DNA of 64,000 bases, taken from NCBI GenBank assembly GCA_018268105.1, contig JAFDXG010000129.1, positions 1 through 64,000 on the forward strand, written 5' to 3'. The translations under genes were made by a program, and so were the position numbers. Numbering within the stretch: position 1 is the stretch's first letter; each line of letters opens with the position of its first letter. Positions 42,512 to 51,576 of the stretch are shown one piece after another. The notes beneath the pieces are model-generated. The model was not told where the DNA came from. It worked only from the letters and a program-made list of their open reading frames with translations, and ran no database searches. This DNA is from Bacteroidota bacterium (GTDB taxonomy: Bacteria; Bacteroidota; Bacteroidia; Chitinophagales; Chitinophagaceae).

Positions 42512-43270
42512 TTACAATGGTTTTGGGGGTGGGCAATCATACCTGTTTTTATATCCTAAGGAAAATACAATCCCAATCGAATGGCTATAGTAATTGTCTT
42601 TTTTTGAAGAGTTGGCAGCCTTACTGAATCCATCCAGATAATCGGATTGCATTAATCTGTAATTGGTTTCTGCCTGGATAGCAATGGTAGGAGTAATAAA
42701 ATATTTTATTCCACCTCCAACCGGAAATACCGGCAATATCCCCGGGGTACGATGTGCTGCATCTTCCGCCAATCTTGCTTCTACGGTTTCGTTTACAAAG
42801 AACTCCGAATTGAAACGACTCCAGTCGCGCTGTATACTAAGCAGCGTAAACCCTGCGCCTGCAAAAAGATAAGGTGCAAACCCTTTCCTGTGTTCTACTC
42901 CGTTTTTGCGCAATATGTCCCATACAATCATCCCCGAGAATTCAGTAACCGGTGTGGTAAAACGAAAATTACGTTGCTGACGATAAGCAGGGGAACTGTA
43001 CTTTGAATCATCTCCTTTTAATGCACCAAATGAAAAATTTCCCCGGATGGAGAATGATCTGCTTAACAGATAAGCTCCGTATATTCCAAATTGAGGTTTA
43101 AGTGTGGCGTAAGCGCCTAAGGGTTCGGGGGTAAGGTCTCCCTGGTATATGAATGCTCCCACATTTACTCCTGCTTCTATCCTGTTGGTAAAAATTTGCC
43201 CAACACTATATACCCACGAAAATGATAAAACGGGAATAGCAATCAACAGCTTCCTGGACTTAGAACTCAT
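42512..43270 (-). CDS. Outer-membrane beta-barrel protein, porin-family-like
   Basis: The product is 252 aa from the ATG at 43270, which begins the signal peptide (SRKLLIAIPVLSFSWVYSVGQ); a longer in-frame start at 43399 adds 43 residues without family features. The mature protein resembles small 8-stranded OmpA/PorT-like barrels of Bacteroidota: AGVNVGAFIYQGDLTP, GIYGAYLLSRSFSIRGNFSFG, FAPYLFAGAGFTLLS, GGGIKYFITPTIAIQAETNYR and a terminal SIGIVFSLGYK. Its role is unknown. It is convergent with the small membrane protein gene. Confidence 0.82.
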   Translation of the reverse strand: MSSKSRKLLIAIPVLSFSWVYSVGQIFTNRIEAGVNVGAFIYQGDLTPEPLGAYATLKPQFGIYGAYLLSRSFSIRGNFSFGALKGDDSKYSSPAYRQQRNFRFTTPVTEFSGMIVWDILRKNGVEHRKGFAPYLFAGAGFTLLSIQRDWSRFNSEFFVNETVEARLAEDAAHRTPGILPVFPVGGGIKYFITPTIAIQAETNYRLMQSDYLDGFSKAANSSKKDNYYSHSIGIVFSLGYKNRYDCPPPKPL

Positions 43271-43580
43271 GTAGTAGTTTGTAATGTAAAGAATAGGGAC
43301 TAAGTAGAGCTCTGATTCATGTAATTGCCAATGTTGATAAATAAAATAAAAATGCGCCGGTAAAATGATTAAAGCAAACGTTTGCAATTTTTCAATCATT
43401 TCATGGCAAATAGCATAGAAAACAATGCCAGCCTTGAAAAGCAGGTGTTAAATATTTCAATAAATTTTGTGAAGTATGATGAGTTAGCTACTCGGGATAA
43501 AGCTGCCAAATCTCAATTAAATATTAAGGTTAAAAAAAATCCCTTAATATTGCGACGAATTTTTAAGAGATTTTTCACTC

Positions 43581-45242
43581 ATGACATCATTTACTAATTT
43601 CAAAGTTCCCTATAATTCTATTGATGAAAGGTACACTAAGAAGGCTGCGTATTTTTCAATGGAGTTTGCTATTCATCAGCCTCTTAAAATTTATAGCGGG
43701 GGATTGGGTTTCCTGGCAGGATCCCACATGCGCAGTGCCTATGAATTAAAACAAAACCTGGTGGGAATTGGCATTTTGTGGAAATTTGGATATTATGACC
43801 AGGCGCGCAACCAGGATCAGACCCTCCAGGTACAGTGGAATGAGAAGATTTATAATTTTCTTGAAGATCATAATATCAAATTCCAGATTAATATTCACGA
43901 TCATCCGGTTTGGGTGAAAGCCTATTATCTGAATCCCGAAACTTTCAAATCCGCTCCTTTATTTTTGCTGAGCACTGATCTTCCCGAAAACGACTATATC
44001 TCACAAACCATTACGCATCGCCTCTACGATGCCAATGTTGCCACCAAAGTGGCGCAATTCATTTTGCTGGGAGTGGGGGGCGCTAAACTCATGGATGTCA
44101 TTGGTTTCAATCCTGATGTATATCATCTCAATGAAGCCCATGGATTTTCTGCGGCGTTTTACCTCTATAAAAAATATGGGAAGAAAGAAGAAGTAAAAAA
44201 ACGACTTGTATTTACTACGCATACACCGGAAGAAGCGGGCAACGAAAAGCATGATATCTATCTGTGCGAAAAAATGAGCTATTTCTGTGGCATTCCGCTT
44301 GATGAAGTAAGAAAGCTAACAGGCATAACTGATGATCAGTTTAATCATTCGCTTGCCGCATTGAGATTTTCACGTAAGTCAAATGGGGTTAGTGAACTTC
44401 ATGGTCATGTAAGCAGGGCCATGTGGGGGAAATATGAGGGTATATGTCCTATCATACATATCACTAATGCGCAGAACTGGCGGTACTGGGCTGATAAGCA
44501 ATTGTATGCCGCAGCAGAGGAAACTACCGATGATAATCTTATTGACCGTAAATGGTTCCTGAAAAAAAGAGCTTTTGATGTTGTTGCCGATCAAACAGGT
44601 AAATTGTTTGACCCGAATGTGCTGACTATTGTTTGGGCAAGAAGATTTGCCGGTTATAAAAGGGCAGAACTCATTACCCGCGATAAACATCGTTTCGAAG
44701 CCTTATTAAATAATGCAAAATATCCGGTTCAGATAATCTGGGCTGGTAAACCGTACCCTGTGGATTACCCTGCAATCAGCGATTTCAATTATCTTGTTAA
44801 CCTGAGCAAGAATTATAAGAATGTAGCTGTTTGTATAGGTTATGAACTTTCATTAAGTAAACGTCTGAAACAAGCTGCTGATGTATGGTTAAACAATCCG
44901 CGTGTACCCAGGGAGGCATCTGGCACTAGTGGTATGACAGCCGCAATGAATGGTGCTGTTAATTTTTCTACCGATGATGGTTGGATTCCAGAGTTTATCT
45001 ATCAGGGACATAATGGTTTTGTGATACCCAAAGCCGACTATGCCAATATGACTGTACACGACCAGGATGAATATGACCTGGGCAAATTGTATGAGATTCT
45101 TGAAAAAGATATTCTTCCATTATATTATGAACGTCCTGAATTGTGGAGACAAATTATGAAAAATGGTATGAGAGACGTTCGATACCGCTTTGAATCGGCA
45201 AGGATGGCTGATGAATATTACCGGTTGATGTATAATGCCTGA
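43581..45242 (+). CDS. glgP: Alpha-glucan family phosphorylase (GT35, short type)
   Basis: The 553-aa cytosolic protein belongs to the short alpha-glucan phosphorylase group: AAYFSMEFAIHQPLKIYSGGLGFLAGSH (in part) at residues 22-50, VYHLNEAHGFSAAF near 180, FTTHTPEEAGNEKHD near 212, TIVWARRFAGYKRAEL near 350, and NNPRVPREASGTSGMTAAMNGAVN (in part) near 440-460. Phosphorylases carry their PLP cofactor on a lysine in the motif EASGTxxMK; here the codon at 44937 is ACA, giving Thr453 instead of Lys. The rest of the motif is intact. The enzyme would phosphorolyse glycogen or maltodextrin if active. The gene overlaps the next by 8 bp. Confidence 0.9.
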   Translation: MTSFTNFKVPYNSIDERYTKKAAYFSMEFAIHQPLKIYSGGLGFLAGSHMRSAYELKQNLVGIGILWKFGYYDQARNQDQTLQVQWNEKIYNFLEDHNIKFQINIHDHPVWVKAYYLNPETFKSAPLFLLSTDLPENDYISQTITHRLYDANVATKVAQFILLGVGGAKLMDVIGFNPDVYHLNEAHGFSAAFYLYKKYGKKEEVKKRLVFTTHTPEEAGNEKHDIYLCEKMSYFCGIPLDEVRKLTGITDDQFNHSLAALRFSRKSNGVSELHGHVSRAMWGKYEGICPIIHITNAQNWRYWADKQLYAAAEETTDDNLIDRKWFLKKRAFDVVADQTGKLFDPNVLTIVWARRFAGYKRAELITRDKHRFEALLNNAKYPVQIIWAGKPYPVDYPAISDFNYLVNLSKNYKNVAVCIGYELSLSKRLKQAADVWLNNPRVPREASGTSGMTAAMNGAVNFSTDDGWIPEFIYQGHNGFVIPKADYANMTVHDQDEYDLGKLYEILEKDILPLYYERPELWRQIMKNGMRDVRYRFESARMADEYYRLMYNA

Positions 45243-45681
45243 TATGACCACATATACCAAATTGGTGGAAGTACGCTGGGCCGATCTTGACCCGAATTTT
45301 CACATGCTGCATTCCCGCTATTACGACCTGGGGGCATATATCAGGATGAGTTTTCTTTCGGAGCATGGACTTACTATACATACAATGGCAGAACATAAAC
45401 TCGGACCAATCCTGTTTCGCGAAGAATGTATTTTTAAAAGAGAAATTAAGTTTGGCGATAAAGTAGCAATTAATCTCTTCATGCTCAGGGCCAGGAAAGA
45501 TGGTTCACGCTGGACAATGCAACATCATATCACAATAAACGACGACACACTCGCCGCTATTATCACTGTAGATGGCGCCTGGATCAATACCGAACGCAGG
45601 CGGCTCGCCACACCCATCGAAGTAGTGGCCTCGGTGTTTGATAAAATTCCCAAAGCAGAAAATTTTGAGTGGATGGTATAG
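45235..45681 (+). CDS. Acyl-CoA thioesterase (4HBT hot-dog fold)
   Basis: The 148-aa protein has the 4-hydroxybenzoyl-CoA thioesterase pattern: VEVRWADLDPNFHMLHSRYYDLGAYIRMSFLSEHGL (in part) with the catalytic Asp in the WADLD segment, GPILFREECIFKREIKFGD, and a long central helix. It hydrolyses acyl-CoA thioesters in the cytosol; the chain specificity is unknown. The first ATG overlaps the 3' end of the phosphorylase gene by 8 bp (an alternative ATG lies at 45244), so the two are probably translationally coupled although functionally unrelated. Confidence 0.88.
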   Translation: MPDMTTYTKLVEVRWADLDPNFHMLHSRYYDLGAYIRMSFLSEHGLTIHTMAEHKLGPILFREECIFKREIKFGDKVAINLFMLRARKDGSRWTMQHHITINDDTLAAIITVDGAWINTERRRLATPIEVVASVFDKIPKAENFEWMV

Positions 45682-45777
45682 AAAATTGAATATATATTAC
45701 CCCGATTCCAGGGCTTGCAAGTGGGATGATTCCTAATTACGAATTGACAGTTCCATTAAAAGTGGTAAAATTGACCT

Positions 45778-46005
45778 ATGAAAGTCTTGACGATAAACAT
45801 TCCGGACAGCCTTGGCTTAGACAATAAGCAAGTTGCTATGCTCGTTGCAAGTAAGTTGTACGAGCAGGGAAAATTTTCACTTGGACAAGCTGCTGAAGTT
45901 GCAGGACTTACAAAGAGAACTTTTGCTGAATTATTAGGACTATATAAAGTTTCAATATTCAATTATCCTGCCTCAGACCTTCCAAGAGACGTCGCCAATG
46001 CCTAA
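45778..46005 (+). CDS. UPF0175-family antitoxin
   Basis: The 75-aa protein (MKVLTINIPDSLGL...) matches UPF0175 (COG2886): a short N-terminal strand then LVASKLYEQGKFSLGQAAEVAGLTKRTFAELLG (in part), a helix-turn-helix-like core. These small proteins are antitoxins for PIN-like DUF3368 toxins. The frame is intact, and its stop overlaps the start of the toxin gene by 8 bp (45998-46005), the typical coupling. The partner toxin is broken, so this antitoxin is now without an active target. Confidence 0.9.
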   Translation: MKVLTINIPDSLGLDNKQVAMLVASKLYEQGKFSLGQAAEVAGLTKRTFAELLGLYKVSIFNYPASDLPRDVANA

Positions 46006-46445
46006 AACAATTATCTCCGACACAAGTTGTTTCATAATTCTTGCTAAAATTGAGGAACTTGACCTTTTGCATAAGGTTTATGGGCAAAATAACTACAACC
46101 GTTGACATCGCTACTGAATATGGTGAGGCACTTCCCGAATGGGTTGAAATTCTCGAAGTAAGAGACAAGCCTAAACAACAGCTTCTCGAACTACAGATAG
46201 ACAAAGGCGAATCAAGCGCCATAGCATTAGCTTTGGAAATTCCCAACAATACTATAATACTTGATGACATCAAAGCACGTAAGATCGCTGAGAAGCTTGG
46301 TTTAACTTATACGGGCACAATCGGCATTATTGTGAAAGCATAGTTAACTGGCATCTTACCACGAATACAACCCATTCTCGAAAAGATTAAACAAACAGAT
46401 TTTAGAATATCTGACGAAATTGAATTACACAGAATGAATGATTAA
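45998..46445 (+). pseudogene. DUF3368 PIN-like toxin, frameshifted and with a premature stop
   Basis: The frame from ATG 45998 reads MPKTIISDTSCFIILAKIEE, the N-terminus of a PIN-like toxin with its catalytic Asp, but terminates at a TGA after Tyr-Asn-Arg near 46106. The homologous sequence continues in the +1 frame from GQITTTVDIATEYG if one A of the A-run at 46086-46089 is removed. That frame then meets a TAG at 46341-46343, where AAG (Lys) is expected, and afterwards continues in frame with LTGILPRIQPILEKIK to a final TAA at 46443-46445. Restored, the protein would be about 148 aa, the normal family length. Two independent lesions in one gene argue against a sequencing error and for genuine decay. 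Confidence 0.88.
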
Positions 46446-46485
46446 CACATTCTCCCGAAAGCTGAAAAAAACATATAACTGCCGT

Positions 46486-46914
46486 TTACACAATCTCCAC
46501 CAACTCTACATCAAATACAAGGTCTTTACCGGCTAATGAATGATTGGCGTCTAACACTACTACAGTATCCTTTACTGCTGTTACCACAACAGGAACAGGG
46601 TGACCGTGCTGGTTTTGAAGGGTAAGTTGCATCCCGGTTTCCAGTGTCATTCCTGCAGGCACTTGTTCGAGAGGAAATTCAATAATGGCTTCTTCATTAC
46701 GTGGCCCGTATCCATCCTGGAAGGCTATATTGATAACCTTCTTTTCTCCGATACTCATGCCTTCCACACCTGCATCAAATCCTTTGATCATTTGTCCGGC
46801 GCCAACTGTAAATTCCAGCGGCTCACGTCCTGCAGAAGAGTCAAACTGCTCGCCACTGGTTAAACGGCCTGTATAATGTACACGAACCACATCTCCCTTT
46901 TTTGCCTGTTGCAT
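46486..46914 (-). CDS. FKBP-type peptidyl-prolyl isomerase (SlyD/SlpA-like)
   Basis: The product is 142 aa from the ATG at 46914 (MQQAKKGDVVRVHYTGRL...). The in-frame extension to 47001 would add 29 residues with no counterpart in the family. FKBP landmarks are VHYTGRLTSGEQFDSS, PLEFTVGAGQMIKGFDAGVEGM and KVINIAFQDGYGPRNEEAI, followed by the chaperone-type IF insert (VPAGMTLETGMQLTLQNQHG) as in SlyD, but without the His/Cys-rich metal-binding tail. It is a cytosolic folding helper. The gene is divergent from the DUF1343 gene. Confidence 0.93.
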   Translation of the reverse strand: MQQAKKGDVVRVHYTGRLTSGEQFDSSAGREPLEFTVGAGQMIKGFDAGVEGMSIGEKKVINIAFQDGYGPRNEEAIIEFPLEQVPAGMTLETGMQLTLQNQHGHPVPVVVTAVKDTVVVLDANHSLAGKDLVFDVELVEIV

Positions 46915-47034
46915 AAAATTTTTTATTTGATGATATAAACGTGGAAAGGTATATGATTCTCTCTGATTATACAAAAAGAATAAGGATATTTGAAGAATCA
47001 TTTTATAAGTATTAAAAGCATCCGTTGAAATAAC

Positions 47035-48369
47035 ATGATCGCAATGACAATGTATCGCCTCTTATATTTTTCAGTCATTACTCTTTTAAGTTTATTAGTC
47101 TGCCGGCAACATGTACCTGATATAAAAAAAGAGAAAACTTCTGTTGTAGATGGAAAAATACCGGAAGAAGGAAAGGTACACCCGGGAGCATACCGGTTTG
47201 ATCAGTATATCCATCTCTTAAAGGGGAAGTCTGTTGCGCTTTTTGCCAATCAAACTACTTTAGTAGGACATACGCATCTTGTTGATACACTAAAAAAACT
47301 GGGTATTGTCCCCGTAAAAATATTTTCTCCCGAACATGGTTTCAGAGGTACGGCTGATGCAGGTGAAAAAGTGGGAAATTATATTGACAAAGCTACCGGG
47401 ATACCCATTGTATCTCTTTATGGCAAAAAATCAAAACCTTCAGCAGAAGACCTGGCAGATATTGATATCATGATATTTGATATACAGGATGTAGGCGCCA
47501 GATTCTATACATATCTTTCTTCATTGCAGGAATATATTGAAGCTGCAATAGCGTATGAGAAGCCGTTAATAATTCTCGACCGACCGAATCCTAACGGGTT
47601 TTATGTTGATGGACCTGTACTGGATCCAACCTATAAATCATTTGTAGGTATGCAAAAAATACCTGTAGTATATGGCATGACCATTGGTGAATATGCGAAT
47701 ATGTTAATTAAGGAAAAATGGCTGGATTCAAAATTGACAATGCCTGCAGTTTATATTGATGGTGACCCCAAAAATATTACACCAAATAAATGCAGCGTAA
47801 CGATTATTCGTTGTGAAGGGTACACTCACGACAGTAAATATAAGTTACCCATTCGTCCCTCCCCTAATTTACCCGACATGCAATCTGTATATTTATATCC
47901 TTCTACTTGTTTTTTTGAAGGTACAGTACTGAGCGAAGGGCGGGGTACAGAAAGGCCATTCCAGATATTTGGTCATCCTTCTTTACCTAAAGATCTTTTC
48001 TCATTTACTCCTAATCCCACGGCAGGTGCTAAGAGTTCTAAATGCTACGGGCAGCTATGTTATGGTTGGGATATTGGTGGTACTGTTGATGAAGTATTGC
48101 AGAAAGTTGATCACAAGCTGCAACTGAAGTGGCTGATGGAAGCGTATAAACTTTTCCCGTCTAAAGACAGTTTTTTTATTTTGCCTAAATCGGGATTGAT
48201 GAAGCAATCGTTCTTTAATAAACTGGCGGGCAATAACGATTTATGGCAGCAACTTAAGGAAGGTATTTCTGAAGAAGACATTCGCAAAAGCTGGGAACCT
48301 GCACTCAGCGAATTCAAACAGACGAGAAAAAAATACTTACTGTACAAAGATTTTTCATATAGTAATTAA
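47035..48369 (+). CDS. DUF1343 exo-beta-N-acetylmuramidase (NamZ-like, GH171)
   Basis: The 444-aa product has an N-terminal signal with a lipobox (LSLLVC) that fits either the first ATG or the in-frame ATG at 47050. The body matches DUF1343: KSVALFANQTTLVG, KIFSPEHGFRGTADAGEKVG, PIVSLYGKKSKPS, FDIQDVGARFYTYLSSL, and DRPNPNGFYVDGPVLDP, plus SEGRGTERPFQIFGHP. The family includes NamZ, which releases MurNAc from the non-reducing end of peptidoglycan chains. A surface or periplasmic lipoprotein of this type would serve cell-wall recycling or scavenging. The gene lies directly upstream of fmt (33 bp). Confidence 0.93.
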   Translation: MIAMTMYRLLYFSVITLLSLLVCRQHVPDIKKEKTSVVDGKIPEEGKVHPGAYRFDQYIHLLKGKSVALFANQTTLVGHTHLVDTLKKLGIVPVKIFSPEHGFRGTADAGEKVGNYIDKATGIPIVSLYGKKSKPSAEDLADIDIMIFDIQDVGARFYTYLSSLQEYIEAAIAYEKPLIILDRPNPNGFYVDGPVLDPTYKSFVGMQKIPVVYGMTIGEYANMLIKEKWLDSKLTMPAVYIDGDPKNITPNKCSVTIIRCEGYTHDSKYKLPIRPSPNLPDMQSVYLYPSTCFFEGTVLSEGRGTERPFQIFGHPSLPKDLFSFTPNPTAGAKSSKCYGQLCYGWDIGGTVDEVLQKVDHKLQLKWLMEAYKLFPSKDSFFILPKSGLMKQSFFNKLAGNNDLWQQLKEGISEEDIRKSWEPALSEFKQTRKKYLLYKDFSYSN

Positions 48370-48401
48370 TCTTAACAACGCTTAGATCCTGTTGTAATAT
48401 T

Positions 48402-49370
48402 ATGATAGACGCATTCGGGGAAAAACCACACGATAAAAGAGATTTGAGAATAGTTTTTATGGGCACACCGGAGTTTGCTGTGGCTTCTTTAGATGCTTTG
48501 ATTAAAAATGGTTTTAATGTCGTTGCTGTAGTCACAGCTCCCGACAAGCCTTCCGGTAGGGGTATGAAGCTAAATGTAAGTGCGGTAAAAAAATATGCCA
48601 TAGATCATGGGCTGCCTTTATTGCAACCAGAAAAACTGCGGAACCCCGGGTTTTTATCAGCATTACAATCGCTTAATGCTGATCTGCAGATTGTAGTAGC
48701 CTTTAGAATGTTACCTGAGGCAGTATGGGATATGCCGCCGATGGGTACTATAAACGTGCATGGCTCGATGTTACCACAATACAGGGGTGCAGCACCTATC
48801 AACTGGGCAATTATCAATGGAGAAAAAGAGACAGGAGTAACAACGTTTAAACTGCAGCATGCTATTGATACCGGTGATATTCTGTTGCAGGAGAGGATTA
48901 CTATTGCTGATGATGAAACCGCAGGACAGCTTCACGAACGGATGAAAGATATTGGTGCTGCGTTGCTGGTGAAAACAGTGAATGGATTGCTGGATAAAAC
49001 ACTTAATGAAAAAGCACAGTCAGCAATTTTACTTACTGAGGAGGAATCTGCACTCAGGCATGCACCTAAAATTTTTACCGATACCTCTCGTATAGACTGG
49101 GGACAGCCTGTTGATCGAATCTATAATCTAATCCGGGGACTTTCACCGTATCCTGCTGCGTTTACGATGTTGGATGGTAAAACCATTAAAATTTTCAACT
49201 GTAAAAAAACTCATCAGTATTCCACACAATCTGCAGGAAGTCATACTACAGATGGCAAAACCTTCCTCCGGTTTTTTGCCAGCGATGGCTATATAGATAT
49301 TACCGATCTCCAGGCGGAAGGGAAGAAGAGAATGGCTATTGCTGACTTTTTACGGGGATACAGATTGTAA
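48402..49370 (+). CDS. fmt: Methionyl-tRNA formyltransferase
   Basis: The 322-aa protein has the family landmarks: LRIVFMGTPEFAVASLDAL, TINVHGSMLPQYRGAAPINWAIINGE (in part) with catalytic Asn/His, TGDILLQE with the catalytic Asp, and the C-terminal RNA-binding OB domain beginning near residue 210 (DTSRIDWGQPVDRIYNLIRGLSPYPAA, in part). It formylates initiator Met-tRNA. The first ATG gives a 16-residue extension ahead of the usual start; no closer Met exists before the conserved core, so the ATG at 48402 is kept. The partner def gene is not adjacent. Confidence 0.96.
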   Translation: MIDAFGEKPHDKRDLRIVFMGTPEFAVASLDALIKNGFNVVAVVTAPDKPSGRGMKLNVSAVKKYAIDHGLPLLQPEKLRNPGFLSALQSLNADLQIVVAFRMLPEAVWDMPPMGTINVHGSMLPQYRGAAPINWAIINGEKETGVTTFKLQHAIDTGDILLQERITIADDETAGQLHERMKDIGAALLVKTVNGLLDKTLNEKAQSAILLTEEESALRHAPKIFTDTSRIDWGQPVDRIYNLIRGLSPYPAAFTMLDGKTIKIFNCKKTHQYSTQSAGSHTTDGKTFLRFFASDGYIDITDLQAEGKKRMAIADFLRGYRL

Positions 49371-49408
49371 ATGGATAAATACTTATAAGGATATTGCAGC
49401 ATCACTAT

Positions 49409-49416
49409 TAACTTTG
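49409..49416 (+). promoter_or_regulatory. -7 box upstream of the outer-membrane protein gene
   Basis: TAACTTTG is an exact TAnnTTTG match, 75 bp before the preferred ATG at 49491. A second in-frame ATG at 49440 would leave a 23-bp leader. Confidence 0.5.
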
Positions 49417-49490
49417 TATTATCATAAGGATAATTTCCAATGAAATTTCATTCCTTTAGGTTTAGTTCTTTTCACCATAAACATATTGTT

Positions 49491-50234
49491 ATGAAAATAC
49501 CTATCACATTCCTGATGCTAATTGTAGTTTGCTCCGCTGCAGCACAGGAAAAGCCAATGCATAAGAAGCATGACTGGAAAAATATGGATAAATATTTGCC
49601 CTCTATGACCCGTTCTCTTGGCGGCAGCTTTCAGCAATTCGATAAACTGAATGGACGAGTGGCAAATTTACCCCAATATAAATCGCTTAAAGGTTATACA
49701 GCCACGCTTGGTTTGGGAGTGATGCGTGAAATGAATAAGGTGGTGTCCGATATGAATATTAATATAGGCAGCAGCCTGAGTGCTCACAGAGACAGGAAAA
49801 GCAGTACTATTCATTACATAGGGTTTAATGCCAATATCGGATATAATGTGCTTGATGAGAAATTGATAACGCTTTATCCCTTTGTAGGATTGGGATACCA
49901 GATGTATCAGGCAATTTTTTACCGCGATAATACCGGGGTGAACTTCGATGATGTTTTGAGATTACCATTAGTGCAGGAAGGTATTAATCCTATTAAATTC
50001 AATAACGATTTTTTAGTTTATCATGCCGGCATTGGTATATTGTTGAAATCTGAGCGTTACCCTTCAAATGCCATTGGGTTGAAGGCAGGATATACAGGGA
50101 GTTTCAGAAAGAATGGCTGGCGGTCAAAGGAGGGCCAGGTACTGAATAATGCACCGAAGGATGGCATTAGTCAGTTTTACTTTAGCCTTGTATTGAGCAG
50201 TGCGCCGTGGCAAATGATGCGGCATAAAGATTAA
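49491..50234 (+). CDS. Predicted outer-membrane protein, unknown
   Basis: The product is 247 aa from the ATG at 49491, which begins a clear signal peptide (KIPITFLMLIVVCSAAAQ); the upstream ATG at 49440 adds 17 residues before it. The mature part looks like a small barrel, with strands such as GYTATLGLGVMREMNKVV, GFNANIGYNVLDEKLITLYPFVGLGYQMYQ (in part), AGIGILLKSE and FYFSLVLSSAPW. It has no named domain that I recognise. It is transcribed after fmt but with its own promoter. Confidence 0.75.
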   Translation: MKIPITFLMLIVVCSAAAQEKPMHKKHDWKNMDKYLPSMTRSLGGSFQQFDKLNGRVANLPQYKSLKGYTATLGLGVMREMNKVVSDMNINIGSSLSAHRDRKSSTIHYIGFNANIGYNVLDEKLITLYPFVGLGYQMYQAIFYRDNTGVNFDDVLRLPLVQEGINPIKFNNDFLVYHAGIGILLKSERYPSNAIGLKAGYTGSFRKNGWRSKEGQVLNNAPKDGISQFYFSLVLSSAPWQMMRHKD

Positions 50235-50247
50235 CTCTTGAAATTGG

Positions 50248-50718
50248 CTATATCTCTTTATACACAATTTTCATTTTCTTATAATCCGGGTACTTTTGTT
50301 TGTTCAGTTCCATACAAATTATAGATGGCGCTGTTTCTCCCACTGTTGAATGATTTATCTGTGGAGCATATTTGATGATAATCGTGTCTCCGCTAACTTC
50401 ACCTGAGCATTTGTCGGCAGTTATCCATCTGTCACCACCGCCAATGACAAAAATATATTGAGCTGTCGTTTGGTAAAGACTGTCTGTGTCCCTGGTGTTT
50501 AAAGAGGGGTTATTATATTCCAACCCCGAAGACATGGCTTGCAGACTGTTGTCAATCCATTTATTATTACTCGCCGGATTCTCCCAATCCACCGGTTTAA
50601 TATCGCAAGCATAAAACTTTATTTCTGATTTCATATTCTCCTGTTGGGAATGACACGCCCCGAAACCGATTATATTCGATAGCAAGACGACAATAAAAGG
50701 AATATACCTGTTGTTCAA
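50248..50718 (-). CDS. Small lipoprotein of unknown function
   Basis: The 156-aa product has a signal peptide and lipobox (IIGFGAC, Cys about 22) followed by a charged, largely beta-type body (IKFYACDIKPVDWENPASNN, GGGDRWITADKCSGEVSGDTIIIKYAPQ in part). I do not recognise the family. It is convergent with the preceding outer-membrane protein gene, with only 13 bp between stops. Two cysteines in the mature part might form a disulfide. Its size and signal support a real gene. Confidence 0.65.
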   Translation of the reverse strand: MNNRYIPFIVVLLSNIIGFGACHSQQENMKSEIKFYACDIKPVDWENPASNNKWIDNSLQAMSSGLEYNNPSLNTRDTDSLYQTTAQYIFVIGGGDRWITADKCSGEVSGDTIIIKYAPQINHSTVGETAPSIICMELNKQKYPDYKKMKIVYKEI

Positions 50719-50775
50719 GTAAATAGATTTTTATTGTTAAACGTAAGAAAGCGAACTTTTGTTGCTCCTTACATT

Positions 50776-51576
50776 TTATAGTTCCTTTATCCTGATATTC
50801 CGGAATTGCACTTTCATGGGTGGGCCAACATGTACCTGAACACCCAGCAGTCCTTTGTCTTTTCTGTGTACGGTATCATTATCTGTTACATCACTCATTA
50901 GCACACCGTTTACAAAGTGCTGAAGATGGTTGCCTTTTATTACAAGATGAATATCATTCCAGTCGTCGGCTTTAATTAAGCCCTTCAAAGAATCAGAACT
51001 GCCGAGGGAACCATCTACAATTACTGGTACCCACGCATTACGCTTACTCACTGCTTTTGAAGAATCCACGGTGGGTATGGTTACTCTTTGTCCGCGATAA
51101 GCTAATGTTGTTCTTCCCCGCTCTTCATAATTCTGTCCTGTATAATTATTTTTTCCGTCAATATCTGCCTGGTAGCCTTTTAATGCATAAGGAATACCGG
51201 GGAACATTTCGCTGCGATAATTAATGCCACTATTTCCGGTTTCAGTGATTTTAAACTGGGCTTTTAGTTCAAAATCAGCAGGCTGTCCGCCCTGCCATAT
51301 AATGAAGGAATTGGTTTTAATAAGTTTGTCGGGAGTTATTTGTCCGGTTAAGGCGCCATCCTGCACACTCCAGTATGCCGTATCGCCATCCCATCCGTCT
51401 AATGTCTTACCATCAAATATTTTTTTAAATCCTTCGGCATCTGTGGCCACTATGGACGAAGGTGGCTGGGGTGATGGAGCCACAGCATTAGCATTACTAC
51501 CATTACAGGCTATACATGCAACTATTCCAAGGGCAAAAGCTGAATGCAGAACGGGAAAAACAATTTTTGCAGGCAT
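50776..51576 (-). CDS. DUF1080 3-keto-disaccharide hydrolase-like lipoprotein
   Basis: The product is 266 aa from the ATG at 51576, which opens a lipoprotein signal (GIVACIACNG); an in-frame start at 51708 adds 44 unlikely residues. The body is a concanavalin-like DUF1080 domain: FKKIFDGKTLDGWDGDTAYWSVQDGALTG (in part), DFELKAQFKITETGNSGINYRS, a DIDGKN loop, and the C-terminal HFVNGVLMSDVTD and GLLGVQVHVGPPMKVQFRNIRIKEL (in part). DUF1080 enzymes hydrolyse 3-keto-glycosides in several bacteria. It is transcribed divergently from the DUF4432/cupin/isomerase/dehydrogenase gene set, sharing a 276-bp promoter region. Confidence 0.92.
   Translation of the reverse strand: MPAKIVFPVLHSAFALGIVACIACNGSNANAVAPSPQPPSSIVATDAEGFKKIFDGKTLDGWDGDTAYWSVQDGALTGQITPDKLIKTNSFIIWQGGQPADFELKAQFKITETGNSGINYRSEMFPGIPYALKGYQADIDGKNNYTGQNYEERGRTTLAYRGQRVTIPTVDSSKAVSKRNAWVPVIVDGSLGSSDSLKGLIKADDWNDIHLVIKGNHLQHFVNGVLMSDVTDNDTVHRKDKGLLGVQVHVGPPMKVQFRNIRIKEL

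Noticed and set aside
43382..43597. 71-codon open frame upstream of and overlapping the phosphorylase gene
   Set aside because: No recognisable features, and it overlaps both the phosphorylase start and the longer, unlikely start of the minus-strand barrel gene; the segment is better explained as a promoter region.
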